Below, piece after piece: positions 53,692-63,252 of a stretch of DNA of 64,000 nt. The position numbers and the translations under genes were made by a program. The stretch comes from Algoriphagus boritolerans DSM 17298 = JCM 18970 (lineage in GTDB: Bacteria; Bacteroidota; Bacteroidia; Cytophagales; Cyclobacteriaceae), in the NCBI RefSeq assembly GCF_900108085.1, contig NZ_FNVR01000005.1:62001-126000 (forward strand), given 5' to 3'. The notes beneath the pieces were generated by a model that did no database searches, was not told where the DNA came from, and saw only the letters and a program-made list of their open reading frames with translations. Position 1 is the first letter of the stretch. Every line of letters begins with the position of its first letter.

Positions 53692-54063
53692 TTAATTAAA
53701 TTGATGGCTGGCCGTTGATTTAGCCAAATTGTACAAGTCGTAAAAATCCATCGGTTTCGAAACAAGACTATCAAAGCCATTTTTGCATTTCTCACGAAAA
53801 TACTCCACATCACCTGCAGTAATTCCTATTGTCGGTATTTTACAGGTCTGAGGGCTTTCCTTTAGGTGCTCTAAAAATTCGACACCATCCATGACCGGCA
53901 TCATGATATCCGTCATTATCACGTTAAAAAATGGATCAAACTCCAGGTATTGAAGGGCTTCCTTTCCGTTGTGTGCGACCACTACTTCATCATTTGATTT
54001 CTCAAATATCTTTCTAAGAATCAAAAGATGAACACAATCGTCATCTACGAGGAGAATCTTCAT
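53692..54063 (-). CDS. Single-domain response regulator
   Basis: 123 residues from the ATG at 54061-54063: a CheY-like receiver and nothing else. Acidic pocket Asp7-Asp9 (VDDD), phosphoacceptor Asp52 (MTDIMMP), switch Thr in ITAG and Lys in SKPMD. A longer start adds 15 residues without similarity. No kinase is next to it, so its partner must be elsewhere; such stand-alone receivers often act by protein contact. Confidence 0.9.
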   Translation of the reverse strand: MKILLVDDDCVHLLILRKIFEKSNDEVVVAHNGKEALQYLEFDPFFNVIMTDIMMPVMDGVEFLEHLKESPQTCKIPTIGITAGDVEYFREKCKNGFDSLVSKPMDFYDLYNLAKSTASHQFN

Positions 54064-54132
54064 GGCATCACGAAATACTTTTTCAAGTATATGAAAAGCA
54101 TCCTGCAATACAAACTAATTTTTATAAAACGA

Positions 54133-54163
54133 AAAAAAAAAAGGACCCGAAGGCCCTTTTTTT
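54133..54163 (-). terminator. Terminator after the NSS transporter
   Basis: On the minus strand AAAAAAAGGGCC-TTCG-GGTCCTTTTTTT: a GC stem with one mismatch, a TTCG loop and a long T-run. Confidence 0.85.
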
Positions 54164-54183
54164 ATCATTGAATGAGGAATTAA

Positions 54184-55569
54184 TTAAGCAACCTGTGGCG
54201 CACCAAATAATCCTATCGTATTCAAAATCAGAAGAATGATTACAATAGGACACACCCACTTGATGAAAAACATCCAGGCGATACGATAAGGACCCGTAAA
54301 CCCGGGAGCTCCCTGAGTTAATTCATCAGCGTAGTCAGCTATTTTTTGGCCCCAACCGGTATATAATGACAGCATCAAACAGATTACAATCACCGCAAAT
54401 GTCCCAAAAATAAAGTCCATAATTCCAAAGAATCCGGTGAGCTCATTGCTCAAAAAGGTGAAGCTCAGCTCTGCAAAAAAGTTTCCTTCAATCGATGAAA
54501 GTGCGGAAGGAATGGACAAAATCATGGCCGCAATCCCTACAGTCCAGGTGGCCTTTTTACGGTTCCACTTTCGGTCATCTATCAGATAAGCTACCGGCAC
54601 CTCCAGCATCGAAATAGTCGAGGTCAAGGCTGCCACCATCAATAAAATGAAGAAGAGTCCACCAATCAGATTCCCTCCCGGCATCGCGTCAAAAACTCTG
54701 GGAAGAACGTCAAAAACCAAAGCAGGACCCGCAGATGGGTCTTTTCCAGGCAGCAATGCAAACAAAGCCGGAAACACCATCAATCCGCCCAGGAGCGCAA
54801 CAGCTGTGTCCATTCCTGCAATCCATCCCCCTGCCTGAGGGATATTGGCATCTTTTTGCAAGTAGGAACCAAATGTGATCATCAAGCCCCAGCCTACTGA
54901 CATGGAAAAAAAGGCTTGTCCCAAAGCCTGTAAAATCACCGTAGAATTGATTTTAGAAAAATCAGGATACAAATAATATTCAATTCCAGCCTGAGCCCCT
55001 TCCAGAGTCACTGACCTGCCGGCGATGAAAATGATAATGATAAATAGGATAGGCATGAGGAATTTTGCTGCCTTTTCGATACCCCCTGAAACACCCCCTA
55101 AAACTATGAGAATTGTAGCTAAAATAAAGACAAAAGTCAGGGGGATCACATACATCGGAGTCTCTACAAACTCCTCAAAATCAACCGGAATATTGATGAT
55201 CTCAGTGAAAATATACCCAACTGTCCAACCTGCAATGACCGAGTAATAACTAAAAACGAAAAAGCAAACCAATACGCAGAGAACACCCGCAGACTGCCAG
55301 AATTTGTTACCTCCAGTATCTCTGATCGCTCCAATTGGATTTTTTCCTGATCTTCTACCTAAAGCAATCTCATTGAAAAGTAGTGGCAAGCCTATCAAAA
55401 GGACGCAGAGAATGTAAACAAACACAAAGGCACCTCCTCCGTTTTCCCCGGTGAGATAGGGGAATCTCCAAATATTACCAAGACCGACTGCAGATCCGGC
55501 TGCGGCCATAATAAAACCGAGACTCGAACCAAATTGTCCCCGCTCTTCGGTATTTGAGATATTTGCCAT
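54184..55569 (-). CDS. Sodium-dependent amino-acid transporter (NSS/SNF family)
   Basis: 461 residues with 11-12 membrane helices. The start GFIMAAAGSAVGLGNIWRFPYL carries the Na+ and substrate-binding GNIWRFP loop of LeuT-like proteins; SLSVGWG-like QAFFSMSVGWGLM in helix 6 also fits. Cargo is likely an amino acid such as tryptophan, tyrosine or alanine. Single-gene unit with its own terminator. Confidence 0.93.
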   Translation of the reverse strand: MANISNTEERGQFGSSLGFIMAAAGSAVGLGNIWRFPYLTGENGGGAFVFVYILCVLLIGLPLLFNEIALGRRSGKNPIGAIRDTGGNKFWQSAGVLCVLVCFFVFSYYSVIAGWTVGYIFTEIINIPVDFEEFVETPMYVIPLTFVFILATILIVLGGVSGGIEKAAKFLMPILFIIIIFIAGRSVTLEGAQAGIEYYLYPDFSKINSTVILQALGQAFFSMSVGWGLMITFGSYLQKDANIPQAGGWIAGMDTAVALLGGLMVFPALFALLPGKDPSAGPALVFDVLPRVFDAMPGGNLIGGLFFILLMVAALTSTISMLEVPVAYLIDDRKWNRKKATWTVGIAAMILSIPSALSSIEGNFFAELSFTFLSNELTGFFGIMDFIFGTFAVIVICLMLSLYTGWGQKIADYADELTQGAPGFTGPYRIAWMFFIKWVCPIVIILLILNTIGLFGAPQVA

Positions 55570-55608
55570 AAATAAACTTAAAGTTAATAATTGGGTGTGA
55601 ACTGCTTT

Positions 55609-56544
55609 TTAAGAGCGGGCTAAGATAATTTGTTTTGACAAAATACCTATTCCCTCTTTGAAAGTTTTGGGCTCAAAACCCAGCTGTTTTCTTGCTTTTT
55701 CGATACTAAAGCCTGTTTTCAATGGCCGCTTTGCAGGCTGGGTAAAACGGATTGAATCGGTTTTTTTGATTAAGTCTTTGTTAAGCTCAAAAAAGTCAGC
55801 CGTCATCATCGCCATTTGATAGGGTGTCAGTACATCAGAACCTGAAATATTAAATATCCCTTCTGCCTTTTGCGCTGCCATCAGGATACATCCCGCTGCT
55901 AAATCTTCCGCCAAAGTAGGCGTCCGTACTTGGTCGTCCACGACCTGTATTTCCTTCCCGGCTTCCAGGGAGTTTTTTACCCAAAGGATAATATTGGACC
56001 GACTGAGATCATTGGCAATACCATAGACCAAGACAGTTCGGGCAATTGCCCAAGAAGTTTTTGAGTTTTTTACGAGATTCTCTCCGATTAGCTTTGTCTC
56101 CCCATAGAAATTGACCGGGGCAGCTTCCGCCTCCTCGTCATAAGGACCATTTTCCCCTGAAAAAATAAAGTCAGTGGAGACGAAAATGAAATGGGACTGA
56201 ACCTTTTCGGCAGCCTGGACCAGGTATTCGGTCGCATTCACATTTACTTTTTTACAGGCCTCCTGATTCAATTCACATTCGTCCACATTTGTCATAGCGG
56301 CACTGTGAATGATGGTCTCAGGAGCAATTTTTGAGATCACCTCATTCACCTCCGCTTCATTGGTGATATCCAAACTTTGGTAAGTAAAACCGTCTCCGAT
56401 CAGTCGACAAGGACCTTTTCCGGTAGCAATCACCTCAAACTTCCCTTCATCAGCCAACTGCTTTACCAACTTCTGCCCCAAGAGTCCATTAGCTCCGGTT
56501 ATCAATATTTTGGGATTAGTTGATTTTGGGGTAGCTATAGCCAT
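55609..56544 (-). CDS. RmlD-like NAD(P)-dependent sugar/epimerase-family oxidoreductase
   Basis: 311 residues, extended SDR: ILITGANGLLGQKL (13-26), HSAAMTNVDECELN as in dTDP-4-dehydrorhamnose reductase, YGETKLIGE with the catalytic Tyr-Lys, and VRTPTLAEDLAAGC. The role is a sugar-nucleotide reduction or a similar step, but no rhamnose genes lie near. Its start overlaps the cyclophilin gene end by 29 bases. Confidence 0.88.
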   Translation of the reverse strand: MAIATPKSTNPKILITGANGLLGQKLVKQLADEGKFEVIATGKGPCRLIGDGFTYQSLDITNEAEVNEVISKIAPETIIHSAAMTNVDECELNQEACKKVNVNATEYLVQAAEKVQSHFIFVSTDFIFSGENGPYDEEAEAAPVNFYGETKLIGENLVKNSKTSWAIARTVLVYGIANDLSRSNIILWVKNSLEAGKEIQVVDDQVRTPTLAEDLAAGCILMAAQKAEGIFNISGSDVLTPYQMAMMTADFFELNKDLIKKTDSIRFTQPAKRPLKTGFSIEKARKQLGFEPKTFKEGIGILSKQIILARS

Positions 56545-57367
56545 ATTCCTGAGTGATTTTATTTTTTGAGATACGTTCTACTTTCACCTGCATGTACACT
56601 GGTTCGTTGGGCATTTCCCGGGTAGTGGGTTCCTTTGAGATCTTATCTACTACATCCATTCCAGAGATCACTTCGCCAAATACCGTGTATTCCTGGTCCA
56701 AATGGGGAGTTCCACCGACAGTGGCATAAGCCTCAATTTGCTCAGGGGTATAATTTTTGGTTAAAGTCAAATTCAGCGACTTGGCGATTTCATCCCGTTT
56801 GGAGAGAATCAGATTCGTCAGGCTATCAAACTTTTGCTCGGCATAGAGTCGATTGTATTCCTCTTTGAGCGGGCGCTGACTTTCCAACTGCACATATTGA
56901 AGCACGGCTTTTTGCAAGGCAGGAAAATCAGTCGTCAATTCAAGTTCCTCGTAGGTTCTTCCCTGCACGATGTAAAACTGAGAGCCGTTGCTGGCCTTGG
57001 TCGGATTGATAGAATTGCCTTGTCTTGCCGCAGCGATCATGCCTTTTCTGTGGTAATGATTGGGAAGGATTTCGGCGGGAATAGTTGGCCACTGATCAGC
57101 AGGTAGCTGCTCTTTTGTAAAAACATCTCCTCCCTGCACCATGAAGTTTTCGATCACCCGATGGAAAAGCGTTGAATCGAACCTGCCTGCCGCAGCCAAA
57201 GCAATGAAATTATCCTTATGCTTAGGCGTATCGTCAAAAAGCACCGCTTTGATTTCCCCATGCCGAGTGGAAATGGTGATCAGATAGTCTTTATTCTTAT
57301 TCTGTCCGCAAGCTAATGTACTGATCAGCAGCAGTCCGATTGACAGGGATTGAAATAGTTTACTCAT
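56516..57367 (-). CDS. Cyclophilin-type peptidyl-prolyl isomerase lipoprotein
   Basis: 283 residues, lipobox TLAC (Cys20), so an envelope folding factor. Cyclophilin motifs are FHRVIENFMVQGGD, GSQFYIV and YTVFGEVISGMDVVDKI. Between GSQFYIV and the last motif lies a helical insertion of about 80 residues (about 155-235) typical of Bacteroidota members. Bacterial cyclophilins commonly lack the Trp of the human type. It overlaps the RmlD-like gene and lies nine bases after hemC. Confidence 0.92.
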   Translation of the reverse strand: MSKLFQSLSIGLLLISTLACGQNKNKDYLITISTRHGEIKAVLFDDTPKHKDNFIALAAAGRFDSTLFHRVIENFMVQGGDVFTKEQLPADQWPTIPAEILPNHYHRKGMIAAARQGNSINPTKASNGSQFYIVQGRTYEELELTTDFPALQKAVLQYVQLESQRPLKEEYNRLYAEQKFDSLTNLILSKRDEIAKSLNLTLTKNYTPEQIEAYATVGGTPHLDQEYTVFGEVISGMDVVDKISKEPTTREMPNEPVYMQVKVERISKNKITQEYGYSYPKIN

Positions 57368-57375
57368 TGGCGTGA

Positions 57376-58305
57376 TTATGATTTTTTGATTTCGTCCAGA
57401 ATTTCCTTTCCGCCTGCGGCAAAAACCAGGGCAGCCAGTTTTTGTCCTAATTTCTCTGCACCCCTTCTTTCACCTGCAACTTCCAAAGAAACTCGCCTTT
57501 GTCCATCGAGACTGATGATTCCTCCTCTCAAAATCAACTCCTCCTTTTCAAAAGTAGCCAAGGCAAAAACCGGAATACTACATCCCCCTTCCAAAACACG
57601 GAGATAGGCTCGCTCAGCTTTCAGTCTGTATTCGGTTTCTGGATGATTACAAGCTTGGATAATTTGCCGGCGCAAAGCTGAATCAAGTGATTTGGCTGCT
57701 TCGATGGCAACAGAACCTTGCCCCACTGCAGGAGTGAATTCAGCCAAATCCAATTCCTCGGTGATCATCGAATCATAGCCCATTCGGTGAACTCCCGCGT
57801 ACGCAAGTAGAAGCGCATCACAGTGGCCTTCTTCCATCTTCTGAATCCGGGTTTGAAGGTTTCCCCGCACATCGATGGTTTTCACATGGGGATAAAAATG
57901 TTTTAAAGTAGCCACTCTCCGGGTAGAGGAGGTTCCCAAAGTTAGGGGTTTTTCGGGATCATGGATGTCAATTCCGGTTTTGGCAGAGAGCAAAACATCA
58001 TTTTCCTTTTCGCGACTGGTGAATGCGATAATCTCAAATTCCTCAGCAAGAGTAGACTGCATATCCTTTGCAGAATGAACAGCAATGTCGATTCGACCGT
58101 CCAGAAGTTGATCTTCCAGCTCCTGGGTAAAAACACCCTTGCTGCCAATTTTGGAAATGGAAACATCCAAAACCTGATCGCCTTTGGTGTCGATAACAAT
58201 GATCTCGGCATCGACACCCGAAAGCTTCAGTAAATCCTGGACATGGTAGGCTTGCCATAGGGCAAGTTTACTTCCCCGGGTACCTATTTTTACTTTTCTA
58301 CTCAT
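57376..58305 (-). CDS. hemC: Hydroxymethylbilane synthase (porphobilinogen deaminase)
   Basis: 309 residues; joins four porphobilinogen units to hydroxymethylbilane in heme synthesis. [13 protein letters not shown] (7-19), Asp81 in [27 protein letters not shown] and Cys242 in [10 protein letters not shown], the anchor of the dipyrromethane cofactor. Start overlaps the rimK stop as ATGA. Placed between rimK and a cyclophilin rather than with other hem genes. Confidence 0.97.
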   Translation of the reverse strand: MSRKVKIGTRGSKLALWQAYHVQDLLKLSGVDAEIIVIDTKGDQVLDVSISKIGSKGVFTQELEDQLLDGRIDIAVHSAKDMQSTLAEEFEIIAFTSREKENDVLLSAKTGIDIHDPEKPLTLGTSSTRRVATLKHFYPHVKTIDVRGNLQTRIQKMEEGHCDALLLAYAGVHRMGYDSMITEELDLAEFTPAVGQGSVAIEAAKSLDSALRRQIIQACNHPETEYRLKAERAYLRVLEGGCSIPVFALATFEKEELILRGGIISLDGQRRVSLEVAGERRGAEKLGQKLAALVFAAGGKEILDEIKKS

Positions 58306-59210
58306 TGCGTTTGATCTCTTTTGAAGGACTTCTTACGGAACCCATCCACTACATATTTAATTATTTCATCCGCGATATTGACTCCCGTTGCCTGCTCGAT
58401 TCCCTCCAGCCCCGGAGAGCTGTTCACTTCCAAAATCAAGGGGCCTCGATCAGATTGTAGCATGTCCACCCCAGCAATGTCGAGTCCAAGAGCTTTGGCG
58501 GCATTCAAGGCGGCTTGTTTCTCCGCTCGGGTCAGTTTGATCACAGAGGCAGCACCACCGCGGTGCAAGTTGGACCGAAATTCCCCATCGGCACCCTGTC
58601 GCTTCATGGCACCGACTACTTTCCCATTGACAATAAACGCCCTGATATCTGCTCCTTTGGCTTCTTTGATAAATTCCTGGACAATAATTCGTGCTTTCAG
58701 GCCATGAAAAGCCTCTACCACAGACTGCGCGGCTTTTTTCGTCTCAGCTAAAACGACTCCGAGGCCCTGTGTCCCTTCCAGCAACTTAATAATCAGCGGA
58801 GCTCCACCAACCTGCTCGATCAACTGCTTTTCACCTCCTTTTGAAAAATTCGTAAAGGCTGTTTTAGGCATACCCAGTCCAGCTTTGGAAAGAATCTGTA
58901 AGCTTCTCAACTTATCGCGACTTCGCACAATGGCCTGGGAAGTAACCGCCGAAAACGCCCCCATCAATTCAAATTGACGGACTACAGCTGTCCCATAAAA
59001 AGTCACTGAAGCCCCTATCCTGGGAATGATGGCATCGATACCTTCAAGCCGCTGTCCCCGATAAATGATCGAAGGCCCCTCCTGCTCAATGATCAGATCA
59101 CAAAGACTATGGTCAACGATCAGGGCTTCATTCCCGGAATTCTTGATCTCCTCAACGAGCCTCCGTGTGGAATATAAATTTGAATTCCTCGAAAGGACAG
59201 CAATCTTCAT
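58302..59210 (-). CDS. rimK: RimK-type ATP-grasp glutamate ligase
   Basis: 302 residues, about the length of E. coli RimK, which adds Glu to the C-terminus of ribosomal protein S6. ATP-grasp features include [39 protein letters not shown] and the metal site [19 protein letters not shown]. It overlaps both neighbours by four bases, so it is co-translated with the retropepsin-like protein and hemC. The target may be S6 or a small peptide. Confidence 0.92.
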   Translation of the reverse strand: MKIAVLSRNSNLYSTRRLVEEIKNSGNEALIVDHSLCDLIIEQEGPSIIYRGQRLEGIDAIIPRIGASVTFYGTAVVRQFELMGAFSAVTSQAIVRSRDKLRSLQILSKAGLGMPKTAFTNFSKGGEKQLIEQVGGAPLIIKLLEGTQGLGVVLAETKKAAQSVVEAFHGLKARIIVQEFIKEAKGADIRAFIVNGKVVGAMKRQGADGEFRSNLHRGGAASVIKLTRAEKQAALNAAKALGLDIAGVDMLQSDRGPLILEVNSSPGLEGIEQATGVNIADEIIKYVVDGFRKKSFKRDQTQ

Positions 59211-59647
59211 AAGTTCTTACGGTAAGCTTTGGATAGATTCACTTTATTTACATCCACGAGAAACTTGTCCCGCAGAATTTTTCTTCCCAGCAAAATGGAA
59301 TTTTTCATATTGGAACGATCCGAAAGCGTAAATTCTGCAGAGAAGGTCTCCCCGGCAATTTTAATTTTGGTCACGATCAAATAACGGACCTCAGCCTGAC
59401 CAAAGGAATTTTTCACTTTTTTTTGCTTGAATTCTTCAAATACGAGCGTCTTCCCTGTGAAATTTTTGTGCCCGGGCATCAGGATTTCACATTTCAGCAG
59501 TCTTTTTCCGCCTTGTTCTTCCTCTCTGATCTTCTCAGCATGAAGGCTACTTGTAAAAGCTCCTGTGTCGATTTTGGCCCAAACGGACTTGAGATCCAAT
59601 TCAGGAAGTGTGATCTTCTCCTTCCGACCGATTACTTTCTTTTCCAT
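59207..59647 (-). CDS. RimB-like retropepsin-type protease (ATP-dependent zinc protease family)
   Basis: 146 residues of family PF05618. [14 protein letters not shown] carries the aspartic-protease DTGA (Asp27) and His36; the later [17 protein letters not shown] matches the second family motif. In some bacteria the neighbour RimB removes what RimK adds to S6; the shared ATGA overlap with rimK supports that pairing here. Older names call it a zinc protease. Confidence 0.87.
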   Translation of the reverse strand: MEKKVIGRKEKITLPELDLKSVWAKIDTGAFTSSLHAEKIREEEQGGKRLLKCEILMPGHKNFTGKTLVFEEFKQKKVKNSFGQAEVRYLIVTKIKIAGETFSAEFTLSDRSNMKNSILLGRKILRDKFLVDVNKVNLSKAYRKNL

Positions 59648-59651
59648 TAGT

Positions 59652-60809
59652 TTATTTCTTCTGGGCCATCATGACCAAAATATTCATCGAAAGATCGGTA
59701 AAAATCATCTTCGCATTCCCATTTCGCTCCAAGTGATAGTGAGCCTGATTAAACGAATCATAAAGCTTCATCGCATGATCCTCATGGAGCACTTTTTTGC
59801 TGATAGCAGTAATGAATTTCCGGTCTTCTTCGGTAGTACGCAGCAGGGAATCGAGATCGAAATTTTTCAATAAAATCTCACGTGTCACATTCAGCCCGGT
59901 CAGCATGAGTGACTTTTGGGATTCTTTGGGCTCCTTGTGAAACTTATCCGCCAATTCAAAAATCTCTTTGAGATCTTTGGAGACACAGAGCCTAAACCAA
60001 TCCCGGATTTGGGTCACTTGCTTGTCTTCCACTTGATTGACCATGCGGTAAGCTTCACGCATATTGCCATCGGCAAGCATGGCGATCTGTTCGGCTGATT
60101 TGCTATCGCAAAGCCCGGAATCGACTAAATGTGATGTAACCTCTTCGTCAGAAAATGCCCGAACCAAAATCTTCTGGGTCCGCGAAAGTACCGTGGTCAG
60201 CAGCTGATCTGCCTGGGAAGTCACCAGCATAAAAATCGTCCTTGCAGGTGGCTCCTCCATGATTTTTAGCAAGGCATTGGCAGCCGAAGGGTGAAGAAAT
60301 TCCGGAGCCCAAATCAAAATGATTTTGTAACCTCCCTCAAAAGACATCAGCGAAAGTGCCTGAATAATCTTTCGTGCGGAGGCTTTGGAAATATTCAGCT
60401 GTTTCTTCTCAAATCTATTGAAATAAATGAAATCATGCACATTTCCGTAGGGTTGGGCTGTGGCAAACTTCCTCCAGTTGGTCAGCACATCGGTCTTTTC
60501 CTCCTCCTCATCCTCTTCATTTTCTTTTTCCTTTTCCTTTTCTTTTTCCTTTGCAACAACCGGAAAAGCAAAGTTTAGGTCCGGCATCACCAAACGTGAC
60601 ATCCTCTGACAAGAACTGCACACCCCACAGGAGTCTGTCTCGGAAGGATTCTCACAGTATAAAAAAGTAGCTAACGCGAGTGCCAAAGTCAAATTAGCCG
60701 AGCCCTCAGGTCCATGAAAGAGCAGTGCATGTGCCAAATGATTGTATTTGACAGCATTGATCAGTTTTTCTTTGGTTTCGGGAAGGCCGGGAATTTCTGC
60801 GAACTGCAT
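59652..60809 (-). CDS. holB: DNA polymerase III delta-prime subunit
   Basis: 385 residues. The clamp-loader delta-prime fold is seen in the P-loop place GPEGSANL (33-40), which lacks the Lys and so cannot bind ATP well, in four zinc Cys (52, 61, 64, 67; CGVCSSC), LLKIMEEPPARTIFML and the SRTQ sensor. A low-complexity insert of alternating Lys-Glu then Asp-Glu lies at 87-106, coded by a TTTTCC-type hexamer repeat. Co-oriented with the GlmU-like gene, 11 bases after it. Confidence 0.9.
   Translation of the reverse strand: MQFAEIPGLPETKEKLINAVKYNHLAHALLFHGPEGSANLTLALALATFLYCENPSETDSCGVCSSCQRMSRLVMPDLNFAFPVVAKEKEKEKEKENEEDEEEEKTDVLTNWRKFATAQPYGNVHDFIYFNRFEKKQLNISKASARKIIQALSLMSFEGGYKIILIWAPEFLHPSAANALLKIMEEPPARTIFMLVTSQADQLLTTVLSRTQKILVRAFSDEEVTSHLVDSGLCDSKSAEQIAMLADGNMREAYRMVNQVEDKQVTQIRDWFRLCVSKDLKEIFELADKFHKEPKESQKSLMLTGLNVTREILLKNFDLDSLLRTTEEDRKFITAISKKVLHEDHAMKLYDSFNQAHYHLERNGNAKMIFTDLSMNILVMMAQKK
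60500..60560. repeat. Simple-sequence tract inside holB
   Basis: Pyrimidine-rich tract dominated by the six-base unit TTTTCC/TTTTTC. In the coding sense it is GAAAAG-like units encoding the Lys-Glu insert. Units of six keep the frame when gained or lost. Confidence 0.75.
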
Positions 60810-60820
60810 AAGATCTTAGA

Positions 60821-62017
60821 TCAGGAAGTTTTATCCCAAATTCTGTAGCTTTTGGTCAAATCAAAAACTCGTTCGATTATTTCTTTTTCTTCGTTGGTCC
60901 AATCTTTTCCTCTTCGACCAAAGACAGCCTTTACGGTTTCTTCAAATTTAGGCATGGAAAAGGTAGAAAAGCCTGCTGCACCACCCCATGAAAACGAGGG
61001 GATAAAATTTCTTGGAAATCCATCCCCAAAAATATTGGCTCCAACTCCGACCACCGTGCCGGTATTAAACATGGTATTGATCCCGCACTTGGAGTGATCT
61101 CCCATCATGAGTCCACAAAACTGCAATCCTGTATTGGAAAATCCGCCCTTGGTGTAATCCCAAAGTTTTACAGTGGCATAGTTGTTTTTCAAATTTGACG
61201 TATTGGTGTCTGCGCCGAGATTACACCACTCCCCGATCACTGAGTTTCCGAGAAATCCATCATGCCCTTTGTTGGAATAACCAAAGAAAACGGCGTTGGA
61301 AATTTCTCCTCCCACCTTAGAATAGGGACCTACCGTCGTATCACCACGGAGCTTTGCTCCCATATTCACAGTCGATCCTTCGCAAAGCGCAAAAGGTCCA
61401 CGGATCAAAGCCCCTTCCTGAATTTCAGTATTCTTTCCAATATAAATCGGGCCTGCTTCCGCATTGAGGACAGCAGCTTTGATTTTGGCACCCTCTTCAA
61501 TGAAAATATTCTCCGAAGCATAAACTATGGTATGCGGATCCCTGACGGGTTGAGACTTTCTTCCTTTGGTCAACAGGGCAAAATCCTTTTTAATTTCTGA
61601 AGCGTTAAGCTGAAATATATTCCAGGTTTTCTGAAGCAAAGTCGGTTCAGCCACGAGCTGCACAATCTCACGATCGGCGGCAAAACTCAGGTTTTTCTCA
61701 GTTTCACCGATATAGGTTGCCATGAGCGTTTTGCCCCAATAGAGTGACTGATTGGGTTTGAGATTTTTCAAATGATCAATAGATCCAACTTCCGGAAGCC
61801 AGGCTCCATTGACGGCAAGGGCAGGTGATGAGTTTCTGGGAAATTTGGCTTGCAGGTACTCCTGAGTCAAATAAGAGATCTCCAGATTGGCATAGTTCTG
61901 CCATTTTTCGGAAATCTTCAGAATCCCTACCCGAATATCAGCCACAGGACGCGTAAAAGTAAACGGAAGCAGAGACCCGCGGATTGAAGGATCGTCAAAC
62001 AACAAAATTTTGTTCAT
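60821..62017 (-). CDS. GlmU-family sugar nucleotidyltransferase/acyltransferase-like protein
   Basis: 398 residues from the ATG at 62015-62017 (a longer start adds 11 odd residues). The N-terminal part (1-150: ILLFDDPSIRGSLLPFTFTRP) is a divergent nucleotidyltransferase fold without the LAAGxGTR loop. The C-terminal left-handed beta-helix (about 190-370) has hexapeptide repeats (IYIGKNTEIQEGALIRGP, TTVGPYSKVGGEI) and NLGADTNTSNLKNNYATVKL as in GlmU acetyltransferases. It is a Bacteroidota GlmU-like family; whether it makes UDP-GlcNAc is unproven. Confidence 0.88.
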   Translation of the reverse strand: MNKILLFDDPSIRGSLLPFTFTRPVADIRVGILKISEKWQNYANLEISYLTQEYLQAKFPRNSSPALAVNGAWLPEVGSIDHLKNLKPNQSLYWGKTLMATYIGETEKNLSFAADREIVQLVAEPTLLQKTWNIFQLNASEIKKDFALLTKGRKSQPVRDPHTIVYASENIFIEEGAKIKAAVLNAEAGPIYIGKNTEIQEGALIRGPFALCEGSTVNMGAKLRGDTTVGPYSKVGGEISNAVFFGYSNKGHDGFLGNSVIGEWCNLGADTNTSNLKNNYATVKLWDYTKGGFSNTGLQFCGLMMGDHSKCGINTMFNTGTVVGVGANIFGDGFPRNFIPSFSWGGAAGFSTFSMPKFEETVKAVFGRRGKDWTNEEKEIIERVFDLTKSYRIWDKTS

Positions 62018-62029
62018 GGGACAAAAATA

Positions 62030-62067
62030 AAAAAGTCTCCCGGAATCCATGCCCCGGGAGACTTTTT
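62030..62067 (-). terminator. Terminator after rpmE2
   Basis: A perfect 14-bp stem (62030-62043 and 62054-62067), AAAAAGTCTCCCGG and its complement, with a T-run at the end on the minus strand. Confidence 0.92.
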
Positions 62068-62086
62068 CGGTGACCGCCGAAGAAAA

Positions 62087-62332
62087 TTACTTCTTCGCGT
62101 ATCTTTTGTTGAATTTTTCGACTCTACCCGCCGTATCAAGAAGCATTTTCTTGCCTGTGTAGAAAGGATGGGATTCAGAGCTCACTTCGATTTTGTAAAC
62201 CGGATAAGTTTTGCCGTCTGTCCACTCGATAGTTTCGCTGGTCTCGATAGTGGACTTAGACAAAAACTTAAATTCGCTAGACGTATCATAGAACACGACG
62301 TCTCTGTAGTTTGGATGAATATCTTTCTTCAT
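62087..62332 (-). CDS. rpmE2: 50S ribosomal protein L31, type B
   Basis: 81 residues: [48 protein letters not shown] and [12 protein letters not shown]. The zinc-binding Cys pairs of type A L31 are absent, so this is the zinc-independent C-minus form. Elsewhere this form replaces the zinc form under zinc shortage, but here a strong consensus promoter and the general habit of Bacteroidota suggest it is the main L31. Confidence 0.97.
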   Translation of the reverse strand: MKKDIHPNYRDVVFYDTSSEFKFLSKSTIETSETIEWTDGKTYPVYKIEVSSESHPFYTGKKMLLDTAGRVEKFNKRYAKK

Positions 62333-62370
62333 GATATAGCTAGTTTTCTATTGCTTTTTCGAAACGAGGC

Positions 62371-62401
62371 ACAAAGATACCCTTTTAAATAAGTTTGACA
62401 A
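62371..62401 (-). promoter_or_regulatory. Consensus Bacteroidota promoter of rpmE2
   Basis: On the minus strand TTTG (62398-62401), a 19-base gap, then TATCTTTG (62371-62378): an exact match to the -33 TTTG / -7 TAnnTTTG promoter at the standard spacing. It lies 38 bases upstream of the ATG. Confidence 0.85.
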
Positions 62402-62502
62402 AATATTTACCGATGATTATTTCCAAATCGCAAAGGATTTTCAAAGAGAAGGATTCTGATTGAAAAAGTCCGTTCGAAAAAGTCGTGATCTTTGTACTAG
62501 GT

Positions 62503-63150
62503 CTAATTTTTATTCTTTAGGTCACCACGCTTGATCGATCGGATAAACTGTGACCAGGCAAAGGGATCGAGGATTCGAAGGGGTCTGGGGCCGTAGAGAT
62601 CTTGATTCTGGAGCATTTGTCCTTGTTGGAAGTACCGGTAATTCTCCTCGCCTGAAGCAGGCATAGAGGCTGCCCATCTAAGCAACATCTCAGGACTCAT
62701 ATTGGATCGGCTAATTGACATCGGATCAACCACATTCATGGCAATGACAGCCTTTTTGAATTCTTCTTCCGTTGGGTAGGGCATTACTTCAATTTCAGCC
62801 AGCGCAATTTCATCCACTTGCATGGTTAGGATCAGACTGATTCGATCATTATCTACCTTGTCAGGTACTTTGAAGCTTTGCTTTTTCAAACCAATAAAGG
62901 TGAATACCACACTGTCACCCTCCAAAACGGGCATCGAGAAATAACCAAAACGACCACTGGAAGTCCCTCTGCCTTTTTTGGGAACATAAATATTCACTCC
63001 GGGGACAGCGTCAGTACTATCTGCATTTAATATGATACCTGAAAGTTGGATCACTTTTTTATCTTGATCTTGGGCCAAGGACTGAGATGGAAAAACTAGG
63101 ATTCCAAAGGCCAAAATCAGAACGAAAGGAAGAAGCTGGGTTATTTTCAC
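62503..63150 (-). CDS. Exported CarboxypepD_reg-like domain protein
   Basis: 215 residues from a GTG start (63148-63150). Signal peptide 1-26 (SQSLAQ). Residues 34-115 form a CarboxypepD_reg-like domain (LSGIILNADSTDAVPGVNIY, SSGRFGYFSMPV, FTFIGLKKQSF) like the N-terminus of SusC, but no TonB plug or barrel follows; the C-terminal 100 residues are helical and unrecognised (EEEFKKAVIAMNVVDP). It is a stand-alone family of unknown role in Bacteroidota. Confidence 0.85.
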   Translation of the reverse strand: MKITQLLPFVLILAFGILVFPSQSLAQDQDKKVIQLSGIILNADSTDAVPGVNIYVPKKGRGTSSGRFGYFSMPVLEGDSVVFTFIGLKKQSFKVPDKVDNDRISLILTMQVDEIALAEIEVMPYPTEEEFKKAVIAMNVVDPMSISRSNMSPEMLLRWAASMPASGEENYRYFQQGQMLQNQDLYGPRPLRILDPFAWSQFIRSIKRGDLKNKN

Positions 63151-63252
63151 GAATATTGATTCTGTTGAAAGCTTCGAAAAGCTGATGCGATTTTAATCTA
63201 ATTTCGGTTGAAATTTTATTTTCACCCTGATTTCTAAGTTAAAACTTACTAA

